Shown: positions 25,230-34,221, counted from the first letter of the stretch. The stretch is 64,000 bases of DNA from Chryseobacterium cheonjiense (GCF_012927265.1 NZ_JABBGF010000002.1:372001-436000); one strand, 5' to 3'. The notes: a model not told the origin generated them from the letters alone. Translations and numbers: made by a program.

Positions 25230-25341
25230 GTATAAAATTTATTTTTCTTAAAGGTATGTATTTAAATAAAAACCTCAAAAATGTAATTATTGTTGAGGTT
25301 TTGTTCTATTTATAAAGTTTAGATTAAAATTATTTGGATTG

Positions 25342-25845
25342 TTAAATTTTCCGCTGATTTTCCAGATATACAGATTCTTTTTGTTGAAGTAGTTTTTTAA
25401 TTAAAGTAATCTGACCTAAATGATAATAGCAATGTTCAATCATTCCATCAATATTCCTGAGATAGGTTCCGTATTTTTCGTCCACAAAAACCTCATTCAT
25501 TTTGGAATCCTGCATCTGATCAAGTAAATTGGCGAATTTTTCAGCGTCATTCCATAATTTATTTTTAAGACTCTTCCATTGTTCTTCATTTTCAATAGGC
25601 GGAAGATCAAAACTGTACTGATCCCTGATTTCCAGATTTCCGCCTTCAAAAACATGGATAAGTCCCGCAATATAATAATCAATATGAAAAGTAAGCATGG
25701 CAATGGTATTCAGAGAACCTATTTTAGCGGTAGCCTGTTCCATATTTACATTAGATAACTGGTCTTTAAAATTGGTATTGGCAATCCATAAACCATCCAG
25801 CAACACTTCACGGAATCTTTTGGCTAATTGTGATGTTGAGCTCAT
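25342..25845 (-). CDS. DinB-like four-helix-bundle protein
   Basis: A 167-residue protein of the DinB/YfiT superfamily. Candidate metal ligands are the His in LTFHIDYYIAG (about residue 54) and the His pair in IEHCYYHLGQITLIK (about 137-141), the spacing of the family His triad. Members are often thiol-dependent transferases or stress proteins; the substrate here is unknown. There is no signal peptide. The gene is followed downstream by a strong hairpin terminator. Confidence 0.75.
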   Translation of the reverse strand: MSSTSQLAKRFREVLLDGLWIANTNFKDQLSNVNMEQATAKIGSLNTIAMLTFHIDYYIAGLIHVFEGGNLEIRDQYSFDLPPIENEEQWKSLKNKLWNDAEKFANLLDQMQDSKMNEVFVDEKYGTYLRNIDGMIEHCYYHLGQITLIKKLLQQKESVYLENQRKI

Positions 25846-25924
25846 TTGTTTTAATTTTTTTAAAGATAATTATTTTTATCTCGTTGATTTAGCAATTAAT
25901 TTCACAAATAAAATTAGTGTTTAA

Positions 25925-25964
25925 AATAAAAGGACTCAAATGCTTTCATTTGAGTCCTTTTATT
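25925..25964. terminator. Rho-independent terminator, perfect 18-bp stem
   Basis: AATAAAAGGACTCAAATG pairs perfectly with CATTTGAGTCCTTTTATT around a 4-nt loop. It lies just past the end of the minus-strand C39 peptidase gene upstream of dinB-like and ends that minus-strand transcript only if read through; its right arm touches the C39 stop, so its main job is at the 3' side of C39. Confidence 0.8.
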
Positions 25965-25966
25965 TT

Positions 25967-26500
25967 TTAATTAGCAGATCTCTTTTCAAAAACTAGAGCT
26001 ACTCCTGCTTTTTCATCAGCATATTCAGGCTCAAACCATGAATCACAAAATTCTTCTTTTGTATAAACTTTCAATGAATCTCCGGGATCGGCAACATAAA
26101 TTTTAGAATTTTCGATTTTATATACAACTACAAAATGATTTGGATTCCAATGAACAATGCATGGTAAGGGCACCATAGTATTTAGTTCATCAAAATTTAT
26201 CTTTACTCCTTTAGCAATAAGTCCATGTAAGTTGGCAGCATCGTTTAGATCTAAAAAAGATGTCCCCCTCACTGAATCAGCATGAGTGATTTTATTCAAA
26301 TATTCTTCAGTATAATCTTCTCCATAGTATTTAAAAATCATACGCAGGCATGCCGGACCACAACTGTTTGAATTTGATTGTTTATAAAAAGGAAAATCTT
26401 GATTTTTCTTTGTATCGGTACAGCTAAACATAAAAAAAATCATGAGCACAAATAAAAATATGCTCATGAAAATATTTCTTGTCTTATAAATAAGATTCAT
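25967..26500 (-). CDS. Stand-alone lipoprotein C39-type cysteine peptidase
   Basis: A 177-residue protein with an N-terminal hydrophobic segment and lipobox MFSC (Cys27), so it is probably anchored on the outer side of a membrane. The papain-like C39 catalytic set is complete: Cys47 in SNSCGPACL, His122 in WNPNHFVVVY and Asp138 in VADPG. In bacteriocin systems this domain is fused to an ABC exporter and cuts double-glycine leaders inside the cell. Here it stands alone and faces outward, so its substrate must be different. The next gene on the same strand lies 14 nt upstream, so they may share a transcript. Confidence 0.82.
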   Translation of the reverse strand: MNLIYKTRNIFMSIFLFVLMIFFMFSCTDTKKNQDFPFYKQSNSNSCGPACLRMIFKYYGEDYTEEYLNKITHADSVRGTSFLDLNDAANLHGLIAKGVKINFDELNTMVPLPCIVHWNPNHFVVVYKIENSKIYVADPGDSLKVYTKEEFCDSWFEPEYADEKAGVALVFEKRSAN

Positions 26501-26514
26501 TTTTTTAAATAGAA

Positions 26515-28203
26515 TTATTTTTTCACAGAAACTTCTTTCTTTCCGCTTTGTAAAATCTTTTCTAATATTCTTAATGTAATAAGATACGTAGGCTTCACTC
26601 CTGTCAGTCCTAAACCGCCTGAAGAAAGCGTGCTCCCTGTTTCCAACGGATTATCTGAAGCGTAATAAGCATACATTACAAAAAGATCCGGCGTGATATG
26701 ATGCCTGATCTTAGAAGCTACCTGAATGGCTTTCTGGTAATGTGCTCCTTCCATTTCAAGACCGATTGCTTTCCATGAGGTGTTCATAAAATACGAAAGA
26801 ATATCCCTGTTTTGAAGTGAAGTTCCCAATACGGTAATCATCGGCCCTTCGAAAGCCTGAAGTTCGTCATCTTTGAAATCTTCCAGTTTTAAAGCATTTT
26901 CAAAAGGATAATTATCGGCTGTTCCTTCAAAAATATGGGAAGTCGGGATCATGATATCACCTTTCCCGCCGGCGAGAATTCCGGCTTTTCCCATTATGGA
27001 AACAGATTTCACCTTCATCATATAGACTTCGCCTTTATGCTCAAAAGGTCTAAGTAACTCGTCCATTACTTCAAAAGCCTGCTCTCCGAAAGCATAATCG
27101 AAAACCATGATCACATCATCACCTCCGAATTTAATATCCTGGAAAGGTGTATTTTTAAGCTCGGTTTTGCTGAGGTCGATGATCTGAACATCAATATTAC
27201 TTCCGCTCTTATCATTAATATAGATCATGCCCTGCTCGAGCGCATATTTTGAAACTTTGTCACGAAGCTCTTTTTTATCAGAAATTTCCCCGTATAGTTT
27301 GTAATCAACCTTATGGTCCTTCTTTTTGAGAGCTTCATTGGCATACAGCATATTTTTCACCGAATGCATATTGGCAGAAATAATATGAAGCGGGCGCATA
27401 TGAAGATCATTTTCATACAATACCTCTTTTACTTTATGAGCCCATTTTTCACCAAAATAATGATGCCCCACTCTTTCTTTTAATATGGCACTGAAATGTA
27501 TTTCGCGTTCTCTGGTCTGCTTGGCATCTTCCAGGCTTACTTTTGCCAGGTTATAGATGATCTTGAAAAGACGGTCAGGATTATTGTCTTCACCAAAAGT
27601 GTTGTAGGCATTCAGCGTTTCATCAAAAGTTCTTCCTATAAGAGAAGACAGGTGAATGAGCGCAACTTCTTTTTCTTTTCTGCTGAATTTCTTTTCTCCT
27701 TTTACTACTTCTTCAATGATTTTGAAGGCACGTGTCGGCTTCCAGTTTTCATCCTGAATGAAGGCCAGATTTCTTACCTTATCCGCTTCTATAAATAAGA
27801 AGGTTAAATGGGTAAGAATATCATAGATCTCGGAACGGCCCAAAAGCACTTCGATATTCATCTGATGTTCATCGATCCTGTAGCAGTTTCTTCTTCTCTT
27901 TTTGGGAACAATCGGCTCGAAACTTCCTTTATCAAACCCTTCATCCGAAGTAAGATGAATAAAAGCACATTCTTCAATCCCTTCCGGAAGCCTGTCCAGC
28001 ACATACATCAAACCGTTCAGTTCGAGTTTACTCGGCACGTTCATACTTCCGTAAATCTCCGGATTGATGGTCTTTAACAAACTTCTGATCGTCTCCCCCG
28101 AAACACCGGCAGGTTTAAAAAAACCTCTGTAAAAGAGGTGTCTCATAGAAATATACAATCTTTCAATTGCTTCCGTTGTTTCTCTAGCTCTAGAATTTGT
28201 CAT
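26515..28203 (-). CDS. DUF6909-like protein with nucleosidase-like C-terminal region
   Basis: A 562-residue cytoplasmic protein, starting at ATG 28203 (MTNSRARETTEAIERLY); a frame start 6 codons upstream is less likely. I recognise it as a Bacteroidota-specific family (recalled as DUF6909). Near residues 375-395 it has VFDYAFGEQAFEVMDELLRP, and near 503-511 GLEMEGAHY, similar to the ME-x-E/A pattern of nucleoside phosphorylases and AMP nucleosidase, followed by YASDNPL. This suggests a purine nucleosidase or phosphorylase fold at the C-terminus; the N-terminal 250 residues are unassigned. Function is unproven. Confidence 0.65.
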   Translation of the reverse strand: MTNSRARETTEAIERLYISMRHLFYRGFFKPAGVSGETIRSLLKTINPEIYGSMNVPSKLELNGLMYVLDRLPEGIEECAFIHLTSDEGFDKGSFEPIVPKKRRRNCYRIDEHQMNIEVLLGRSEIYDILTHLTFLFIEADKVRNLAFIQDENWKPTRAFKIIEEVVKGEKKFSRKEKEVALIHLSSLIGRTFDETLNAYNTFGEDNNPDRLFKIIYNLAKVSLEDAKQTREREIHFSAILKERVGHHYFGEKWAHKVKEVLYENDLHMRPLHIISANMHSVKNMLYANEALKKKDHKVDYKLYGEISDKKELRDKVSKYALEQGMIYINDKSGSNIDVQIIDLSKTELKNTPFQDIKFGGDDVIMVFDYAFGEQAFEVMDELLRPFEHKGEVYMMKVKSVSIMGKAGILAGGKGDIMIPTSHIFEGTADNYPFENALKLEDFKDDELQAFEGPMITVLGTSLQNRDILSYFMNTSWKAIGLEMEGAHYQKAIQVASKIRHHITPDLFVMYAYYASDNPLETGSTLSSGGLGLTGVKPTYLITLRILEKILQSGKKEVSVKK

Positions 28204-28371
28204 AAAATAAATTTCACACAAATATACAAAATCTCCTTCTAAGTTATTTTAAGTGTCTTTTAATAAATGGCTTAACATAATATAAAGGAATGGTATTATT
28301 TGGATTTTTAAGCCCGAAGAAGTACGAAGAAACACGCAAACCCTATCTCTCTCAAATCTCAGAAGTTAATC

Positions 28372-28464
28372 AGGAGCTTTTTCCCGCTTTTTGCTTTATC
28401 TTTTTTGTTTCGCAATTTTCAGGGCCTCCGCAGATAAAAAAGGATGCCGCGGCAATCGGGGCTA
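28372..28464 (+). repeat. REP-like dispersed element, copy B
   Basis: Blocks AGGAGCTTTTTCCCGCTTTT, ATCTTTTTT, AAAAAGGAT and GCAATCGGGGCTA appear in the same order as copy A at 8930, but with a different central insert (about 30 nt) between the T-run and AAAAAGGAT. Confidence 0.7.
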
Positions 28465-28466
28465 AG

Positions 28467-28501
28467 AAAACCGGAGGCTTCGACCCTCAGCCTCCGGTTT
28501 T
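28467..28501. terminator. Orphan terminator-like hairpin attached to REP copy B
   Basis: AAAACCGGAGGCT pairs perfectly with AGCCTCCGGTTTT (13 bp, 9-nt loop). No known gene ends here on either strand, since the flanking genes diverge. It may close a small RNA or belong to the repeat. Confidence 0.55.
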
Positions 28502-28801
28502 TATAGAAACAGATGATAGTTTCATTGTTTAAATAAGCTAAAGCCGGTAAAATGGCATTATTAATCATAATTAATAAAATAAATGAAAACTTTTAGTAAT
28601 GCTTCTGGTATAAATTTATAAATTGTACTCATATAATAATAGAGTTATTGCCAGCAGTTCACAAAGAGACTACATCTCTTATTTATAACTCTACTTTAAG
28701 AAAACCCCTCTTAAAACTAACATCCCCATTTAAATTTTCATTAATTATACAATTACCCCTTAATTTTTTAGGGTCAAAATATTTTTTATTCATTTTTTTT
28801 G

Positions 28802-28809
28802 TAAATTTG
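28802..28809 (+). promoter_or_regulatory. Bacteroidota -7 promoter box of glnN
   Basis: TAAATTTG matches TAnnTTTG and lies 22 nt before the glnN ATG. Confidence 0.5.
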
Positions 28810-28831
28810 CATCGTAAAAATCAAACCTAAT

Positions 28832-31027
28832 ATGTCAACTTTAAGATTCAAAGCGTTAGAAACTTTACCATTTAAGGACTTTAGAAGAGATAATTCTGTC
28901 GAAGTTCCTGTAAAACTATCCGAATTGTTTTGCCAAAATGTTTTCTCAGAAGAGACAATGAGAGAATATTTAACAAAAGAAGCATTCAATTCTATTATGG
29001 ATGCCGTAAAAAAAGGGACTAAGATCCAGAGACACATTGCAGACCAGGTAGCTGTAGCAATGAAAGACTGGGCCATGAGCAAAGGGGTAACCCACTACAC
29101 ACACTGGTTCCAGCCTTTAACAGGAAGCACTGCTGAAAAACACGATTCTTTCTTCACTCCTATCGAAGGCGGAAGAGCCATCGAAAGATTCAGCGGAAAT
29201 TTATTGATCCAGCAGGAACCGGATGCATCTTCTTTCCCGAACGGTGGTATCAGAAACACTTTTGAAGCAAGAGGTTACACAGCATGGGACCCTACATCTC
29301 CGGCATTTATTATGGGAACAACATTATGTATTCCTTCTATTTTCATCTCTTATACCGGAGAAACCTTAGATTATAAAGCGCCTCTTTTAAGAGCACTTAA
29401 CGCTGTGGATGAAGCTGCAACCAACGTCATGCAGTATTTTGACAAAAACGTTACCAAAGTAACGCCTACTTTAGGTTGGGAACAGGAATATTTCCTGGTA
29501 GATTCCGCCTTATACCAATCCCGTCCGGATCTTGTATTAACCGGTAAAACTTTATTAGGCCATTCTCCCGCAAAAGGACAGCAGCTTGATGATCATTATT
29601 TCGGGTCTATTCCTACCAGAGTAATGAACTTCATGATGGAATTAGAAGTGGAGTGCATGAAGCTGGGAATTCCTGTAACAACAAGACATAATGAGGTAGC
29701 ACCGAACCAATTCGAGCTTGCCCCGATGTTTGAAGAAGTAAACGTTGCGGTTGACCACAATTCTTTATTGATGGATGTAATGGCAAGAGTTGCCCACAGA
29801 CACCACTTTCATATTTTATTCCACGAAAAGCCATTCGCAGGCGTAAACGGAAGCGGAAAACACAACAACTGGTCTTTAGCAACTGATACAGGTGAAAACT
29901 TATTAAGCCCTGGAAAAAACCCTAAGAAAAACTTACAGTTCTTAACATTCTTCGTGAATACCATCAAAGCGGTTCATGAATATGCCGACCTTTTAAGAGC
30001 AAGTATAGCTTCAGCAAGCAACGATCACAGATTAGGTGCCAACGAAGCTCCGCCGGCAATTATCTCCGTATTTATCGGAAGCCAGCTGTTCAGAGTATTG
30101 GAAGAACTTGAAAAAGTGAAAGAGGGAAAACTTTCTCCGGATGAAAAAACAGATTTAAAATTGAATGTTGTTGGAAAGATTCCTGAAATTTTGTTGGATA
30201 ACACCGACAGAAACAGAACTTCTCCATTTGCATTTACAGGAAATAAATTCGAGATCAGAGCGGTGGGATCTTCTGCAAACTGCGCAGAATCTATGACGGT
30301 AATGAATACTATTGCCGCAAAACAGCTTCGTGATTTCAAAAAAGAAGTGGATACCCTTATCGAAAAAGGTCTTAAGAAAGATGAAGCCATTTTCAACGTA
30401 TTAAGAGAATACATCAAGCAATGTAAAAACATTATGTTTGAAGGTGACGGTTATTCTGACGATTGGGCAAAAGAAGCGGAAAAAAGAGGATTAAACAATC
30501 TTAAAACTACTCCGGAAGCCCTTAAACAGGAAATGGATGAGAAGTTCCTGGCTCTTTACGAAGAAATGGGAATCTTTACTCACAGAGAAGTTGAGGCAAG
30601 AAACGAAATCAAATTAGAAAAATACTCAACGGTTATTGATATTGAAGCAAGAGTATTAAGCGATATCGCAAGAAACCACATTATTCCTTCTGCATTAAAT
30701 TATCAGAACAGACTGATTGAAAACGTAAAAGGTCTTAAAGAAATCTTCGGCGATAATGAGTTCAAATCTTTAGCAAAGGAACAAATGAGTTTGATTACGA
30801 GCATTTCTGAAAATGTATCTGCGATCAAGCTTGGCGTTGAAGATCTTATCAAAGCAAGAGAAGAGGCAAAAGCCGTTTCCGAAAGCCAGAAGCAGGCGGA
30901 AGATTACTGCAATAAAGTAAAGCCGTTATTCGACATTATCAGAGAGGCATCAGATGCTCTTGAAATGATGGTGGATGATGAGCTTTGGCCAATGACAAAA
31001 TATAGAGAAATGTTATTTACAAAGTAA
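28832..31027 (+). CDS. glnN: Glutamine synthetase type III
   Basis: A 731-residue type III glutamine synthetase (GSIII), which joins ammonia to glutamate with ATP. The length is far above the roughly 470 residues of GSI. An N-terminal domain begins RFKALETLPFKDFRRDNSVE (residues 4-23). The catalytic core has VTPTLGWEQEYFLVD, TTRHNEVAPNQFELAPMFEE, HEKPFAGVNGSGKHNNWSL and NRTSPFAFTGNKFEIRAVGS, carrying the metal- and glutamate-binding Glu/His residues of the family. A GSIII-specific C-terminal helical extension follows. It has its own promoter box and a strong terminator. Confidence 0.95.
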   Translation: MSTLRFKALETLPFKDFRRDNSVEVPVKLSELFCQNVFSEETMREYLTKEAFNSIMDAVKKGTKIQRHIADQVAVAMKDWAMSKGVTHYTHWFQPLTGSTAEKHDSFFTPIEGGRAIERFSGNLLIQQEPDASSFPNGGIRNTFEARGYTAWDPTSPAFIMGTTLCIPSIFISYTGETLDYKAPLLRALNAVDEAATNVMQYFDKNVTKVTPTLGWEQEYFLVDSALYQSRPDLVLTGKTLLGHSPAKGQQLDDHYFGSIPTRVMNFMMELEVECMKLGIPVTTRHNEVAPNQFELAPMFEEVNVAVDHNSLLMDVMARVAHRHHFHILFHEKPFAGVNGSGKHNNWSLATDTGENLLSPGKNPKKNLQFLTFFVNTIKAVHEYADLLRASIASASNDHRLGANEAPPAIISVFIGSQLFRVLEELEKVKEGKLSPDEKTDLKLNVVGKIPEILLDNTDRNRTSPFAFTGNKFEIRAVGSSANCAESMTVMNTIAAKQLRDFKKEVDTLIEKGLKKDEAIFNVLREYIKQCKNIMFEGDGYSDDWAKEAEKRGLNNLKTTPEALKQEMDEKFLALYEEMGIFTHREVEARNEIKLEKYSTVIDIEARVLSDIARNHIIPSALNYQNRLIENVKGLKEIFGDNEFKSLAKEQMSLITSISENVSAIKLGVEDLIKAREEAKAVSESQKQAEDYCNKVKPLFDIIREASDALEMMVDDELWPMTKYREMLFTK

Positions 31028-31051
31028 CATCTGTAAAGTTCCATATTAGTT

Positions 31052-31080
31052 AAACTCTCCGGTTTTCCGGAGAGTTTTTT
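31052..31080 (+). terminator. Rho-independent terminator after glnN
   Basis: AAACTCTCCGG pairs perfectly with CCGGAGAGTTT around TTTT, followed by a T-run. Confidence 0.9.
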
Positions 31081-31431
31081 ATTATACAAGATCCGCGGTT
31101 CAACAGATTATAATATAATGACTTATAAGCCTAAATTGTTTAAATTTTAACTTCTTCATCGTTGGCTAAAATTAGAATTATTCTGTAAATACCACAGATT
31201 TTTAAGTACATACAGATATACTTTGTTAAAGAATCTTAATAAAAAAAACCGCGAACACACCTAAAACAGGCCGCTGCGGTTTATTTTTCTTTAACATACT
31301 TTAATAATATGTTAAAATGTGTTAAAAAGAGAACCTGATAATATTCATATCCAAGTCCTTTTGTAGGGAATACATATTTTTGTAATGCTTTTGAAAAATA
31401 CTAATCCCTTTAACACGGTAATCAAATATAT
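31081..31431. other. 351-nt gene-free stretch
   Basis: AT-rich spacer between glnN and the NlpC/P60 gene. It holds a weak long-loop hairpin (AAACCGC near 31247 with GCGGTTT near 31275) and a TATTTTTG promoter-like box at 31375-31382 for the downstream gene. No gene was seen. Confidence 0.45.
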
Positions 31432-32145
31432 ATGAAGAAAAGAGTTTTGTTTTATTTAGTTGCTTTAGTTTCTACAGTATCGTTACAATCGTGTGTTACC
31501 AACTACGTAGTTTCAAAACCAGCAACTTACGCTAAAGAATACAAAACAGATGCCAAACTAGCTTCTATCGATACTCAAAAGATGGAGCAGGATAAGCAGC
31601 AATTAATCAATTCATTTCTTGCAGAAAAGGCAGCTTCTTTAGCCAACACTAAAAATTCAATTAAAAATTCTGAGATTGCTAAGGCAATCATGCACAATAA
31701 GACCATTGACAACATTTTAACAGAGGCACAGACTTACCTTGGGACTCCTTACCGATACGGAGGGATGACCAGAAACGGAATAGACTGTTCAGCGTTTGTT
31801 CTTTCGGTTTTCGGGGCTGCAGCTGGTCTTAGCTTACCAAGAGTAGCCGCTTCTCAATCTCAGGAAGGAGAAAAAGTAGAAAAGGAAAACCTTCAGAAAG
31901 GAGACCTGATTTTCTTTTCTCACGGAAGAAGAATTTCTCACGTAGGTATTGTAGAAAGTGTATCTGAAGACGGTGAAGTGAAATTCATTCATGCCGCAAC
32001 TTCTAAAGGAGTAATGGTCTCTTCGCTAAACGACTCTTACTGGGGTCCTAAGTACAGATTCGGAAAAAGAATCATCAATGAGAACGGAGAAGCTATCAAC
32101 AATCTGGCAGCAACAACTCCCGCATCAAACGGAACAAGTTTTTAA
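31432..32145 (+). CDS. NlpC/P60 (C40) cell-wall peptidase lipoprotein
   Basis: A 237-residue lipoprotein (lipobox LQSC, Cys21). Residues 95-215 are an NlpC/P60 domain with catalytic Cys119 in NGIDCSAFV, His170 in RISHVGIV and His187 in IHAATS, preceded by the substrate loop YRYGGMTRNG. Such enzymes usually cut gamma-D-Glu-meso-DAP bonds in peptidoglycan. A Lys/Gln-rich helical linker (45-95) would hold the domain away from the membrane. It is monocistronic, ending at a perfect terminator. Confidence 0.92.
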   Translation: MKKRVLFYLVALVSTVSLQSCVTNYVVSKPATYAKEYKTDAKLASIDTQKMEQDKQQLINSFLAEKAASLANTKNSIKNSEIAKAIMHNKTIDNILTEAQTYLGTPYRYGGMTRNGIDCSAFVLSVFGAAAGLSLPRVAASQSQEGEKVEKENLQKGDLIFFSHGRRISHVGIVESVSEDGEVKFIHAATSKGVMVSSLNDSYWGPKYRFGKRIINENGEAINNLAATTPASNGTSF

Positions 32146-32170
32146 TTTTAAATAATTGATTTAAATAATG

Positions 32171-32197
32171 AAACCATCAAAATTTTGATGGTTTTTT
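32171..32197 (+). terminator. Rho-independent terminator after the NlpC/P60 gene
   Basis: AAACCATCAAAA pairs perfectly with TTTTGATGGTTT with no unpaired loop beyond the turn, followed by a T-run. Confidence 0.85.
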
Positions 32198-32316
32198 TAT
32201 TGCTGTTTGTTTAATTGATGGTAAATCTTTTTACTACCCGGGCTTTGCTTTTCAAAATCCATCCTTCAAAGAATGGAATTACTTTCCTAATACTAACCGG
32301 ATGCAACTTATATGAA

Positions 32317-32892
32317 CTATCCGTTTCTATCAATTTCTATATCGAATTGATGCAGGAGCCCATGAATTTCAGAAAGTGAAAATTTCGCTTTTTTAAGCCT
32401 GTTTTGGGAGGGATCTATTGAGTAATTGACGGATGTACTAAAGTCCGCCTTTTCAAGGTTTGTATTGTCAAATACAGCGCCGGACAGATCACAGTTATTA
32501 AATACTGCAAATGAGAGATCAGCATCAGAGAAATCGACTTCAATCAGTTTTGAATCTTTAAATAATGTCTTTTTAATGTTTGTTTTGTAGAAAACAGAAT
32601 TATTCAGATAACATCCGTCAAACCTAAATGACCTTCCGAATTCGTTGCATTCATTAAAGTGGAGCCCGAACATTTTACATTCTTTAAAGATAACTTCCCA
32701 GAAAGCAGTGGAAAAAAGTTTTGTCATGCTCAGATTACAGCCTACAAATTCACAGTCATTAAAACTGAAACCGGAAAGATCAGCATATTCAAAATTACAA
32801 TTCCGGAAGATGCAATTCTCATATTCGCCTTTTTGAATTTGGGAAAAATCTGCATTTTCAAAAGTCTGATCCAGAATATATACTTCCCTCAT
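32317..32892 (-). CDS. Pentapeptide-repeat protein, Qnr/McbG-like architecture
   Basis: A 191-residue protein of about 30 pentapeptide repeats (A/C-[D/N]-[L/F]-x-x), for example FEYADLSGFSFNDCEF and DFSDADLSFAVFNNCDLSGA, forming a right-handed beta-helix. A break near residues 70-80 and the C-terminal end (IDPSQNRLKKAKFSLSEIHG, then LLHQFDIEID) are like the Qnr and McbG group, which mimic DNA and protect gyrase. That assignment is from memory and weak; many such proteins have other or unknown roles. No signal peptide. It stands alone among unrelated genes. Confidence 0.8.
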   Translation of the reverse strand: MREVYILDQTFENADFSQIQKGEYENCIFRNCNFEYADLSGFSFNDCEFVGCNLSMTKLFSTAFWEVIFKECKMFGLHFNECNEFGRSFRFDGCYLNNSVFYKTNIKKTLFKDSKLIEVDFSDADLSFAVFNNCDLSGAVFDNTNLEKADFSTSVNYSIDPSQNRLKKAKFSLSEIHGLLHQFDIEIDRNG

Positions 32893-32991
32893 AAGATTAG
32901 TGATTTAAATTAAAATTATCTTCCAATGTTTTTGCCGATTAAACAGATTAATGCGTAAATAAAAAACTGATCGTAAACCTTTAATTCACGC

Positions 32992-34221
32992 TTAGACGAG
33001 ACTATTCTTATCCGAATAATTTAATTTAAAGAAAATAAAAGTCATCATCGAGAAGGCAAGTAAAGAACTTCCTCCGTAACTGAAGTAAGGCAAAGGAATT
33101 CCTACAGTCGGAAACAGCCCCATAACCATCCCTAAATTGATGGTAAAGTGCATCAGCAGGATAGAAGCAAAGCAATATCCGAAAACGCGGTTAAAGCCCG
33201 ATTTCTGCTGTTCTGCCAGATAATAGATTCTTCCGATGTAAACCATATAACAAAGAATCAGAATGACACTTCCTGCAAATCCCCATTCTTCACCAACGGT
33301 ACAAAAAATATAATCGGTTTCCTGCTCCGGGACGAATTTCCCCTGCGTAACGGAACCTTCACGGTATCCTTTCCCCCAAAGACCTCCTGAACCTATCGCT
33401 GTTTTCGAATACAGCAAATTGTAACCGGATGTATCTCTGAATGCTTTTTCACCTTTATAAAGAACCTCAATCCTTTCTCTCTGGTGTTTTGGAAGCTTTT
33501 CTAAAATATAAGGTGAACCGAAAGCCAGTCCGCAAAGTAATACAACAGAGCCTACAATACCTGAAATGGAAATTACATTCCAGGACATTTTATAGTAATT
33601 CATAGCAATCCACCCTCCTATAATGGCAACTATGGTAATCGCAACCCAGATGGGATCCACAGCCAATGAGATCAGGAAAACTCCGGCAAACAAAAATCCG
33701 ATCCCGAATAATAATCCACTCAGCCCTTCGCGATACAATGCGATGAAAAAAGCAATAAAAACCAACATGGAACCCACATCGGGGATAGCCAGTACAACTA
33801 CTGCAGGAATTCCGATAATGGCTAATGTCGTCCAAAGCGACTTCTTATTATTCAGGTTAAATTCAGGTCCGGAAACATAATTAGCAAGCATCAGTGCTGT
33901 CCCGATTTTGGCAAACTCCACCGGCTGCATGGTAAAGCTTCCGAATTTATACCAGTTTTTTTGTCCGAGAATTTCTTTACCAAACGGGAAAAGACCTATT
34001 AACAGCAAAACCCCGCCGATGTAAATGATTCCTGACATATTTTCGAAGAATTTACTTCTTCCAACAAAAATCACCAGCCCCACAAAAAGAGAAATACAGA
34101 AGAAAACCAATTGCTTTTCTCCTAATTTCTGATCTACACTGTAAATGTTTGCAATGGCAAAAGCGCAAAGCAGAAAATACAGTCCGAGACCTAATTTATC
34201 TATTCCTTCTGCCCATTTCAT
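32992..34221 (-). CDS. rodA: Peptidoglycan polymerase RodA (SEDS family)
   Basis: A 409-residue polytopic membrane protein (about 10 segments) of the SEDS glycosyltransferase family, which polymerises lipid II with PBP2 during side-wall growth. Family landmarks include VDPIWVAITI in the centre, ETDYIFCTVGEEWGFAG (about 307-323) and GLFPTVGIPLPYFSYGGSSL (about 367-386). Its start overlaps the mrdA stop by 4 nt, and it is the last gene of the mreB-mreC-mreD-mrdA-rodA operon. Confidence 0.95.
   Translation of the reverse strand: MKWAEGIDKLGLGLYFLLCAFAIANIYSVDQKLGEKQLVFFCISLFVGLVIFVGRSKFFENMSGIIYIGGVLLLIGLFPFGKEILGQKNWYKFGSFTMQPVEFAKIGTALMLANYVSGPEFNLNNKKSLWTTLAIIGIPAVVVLAIPDVGSMLVFIAFFIALYREGLSGLLFGIGFLFAGVFLISLAVDPIWVAITIVAIIGGWIAMNYYKMSWNVISISGIVGSVVLLCGLAFGSPYILEKLPKHQRERIEVLYKGEKAFRDTSGYNLLYSKTAIGSGGLWGKGYREGSVTQGKFVPEQETDYIFCTVGEEWGFAGSVILILCYMVYIGRIYYLAEQQKSGFNRVFGYCFASILLMHFTINLGMVMGLFPTVGIPLPYFSYGGSSLLAFSMMTFIFFKLNYSDKNSLV

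Larger units (their letters stand above)
28204..28831. other. 628-nt divergent intergenic region with a REP-like element and orphan hairpin
   Basis: The gap between DUF6909-like (minus) and glnN (plus) holds REP-like copy B (28372-28464), an adjoining terminator-like hairpin (28467-28501) and the glnN promoter box (28802-28809). The rest is AT-rich. An 80-codon frame at 28290-28532 lies across the repeat and hairpin and is not believed. Confidence 0.6.

Noticed and set aside
28290-28532. 80-codon plus-strand ORF
   Set aside because: It spans REP-like copy B and the adjoining hairpin; the peptide is not protein-like.
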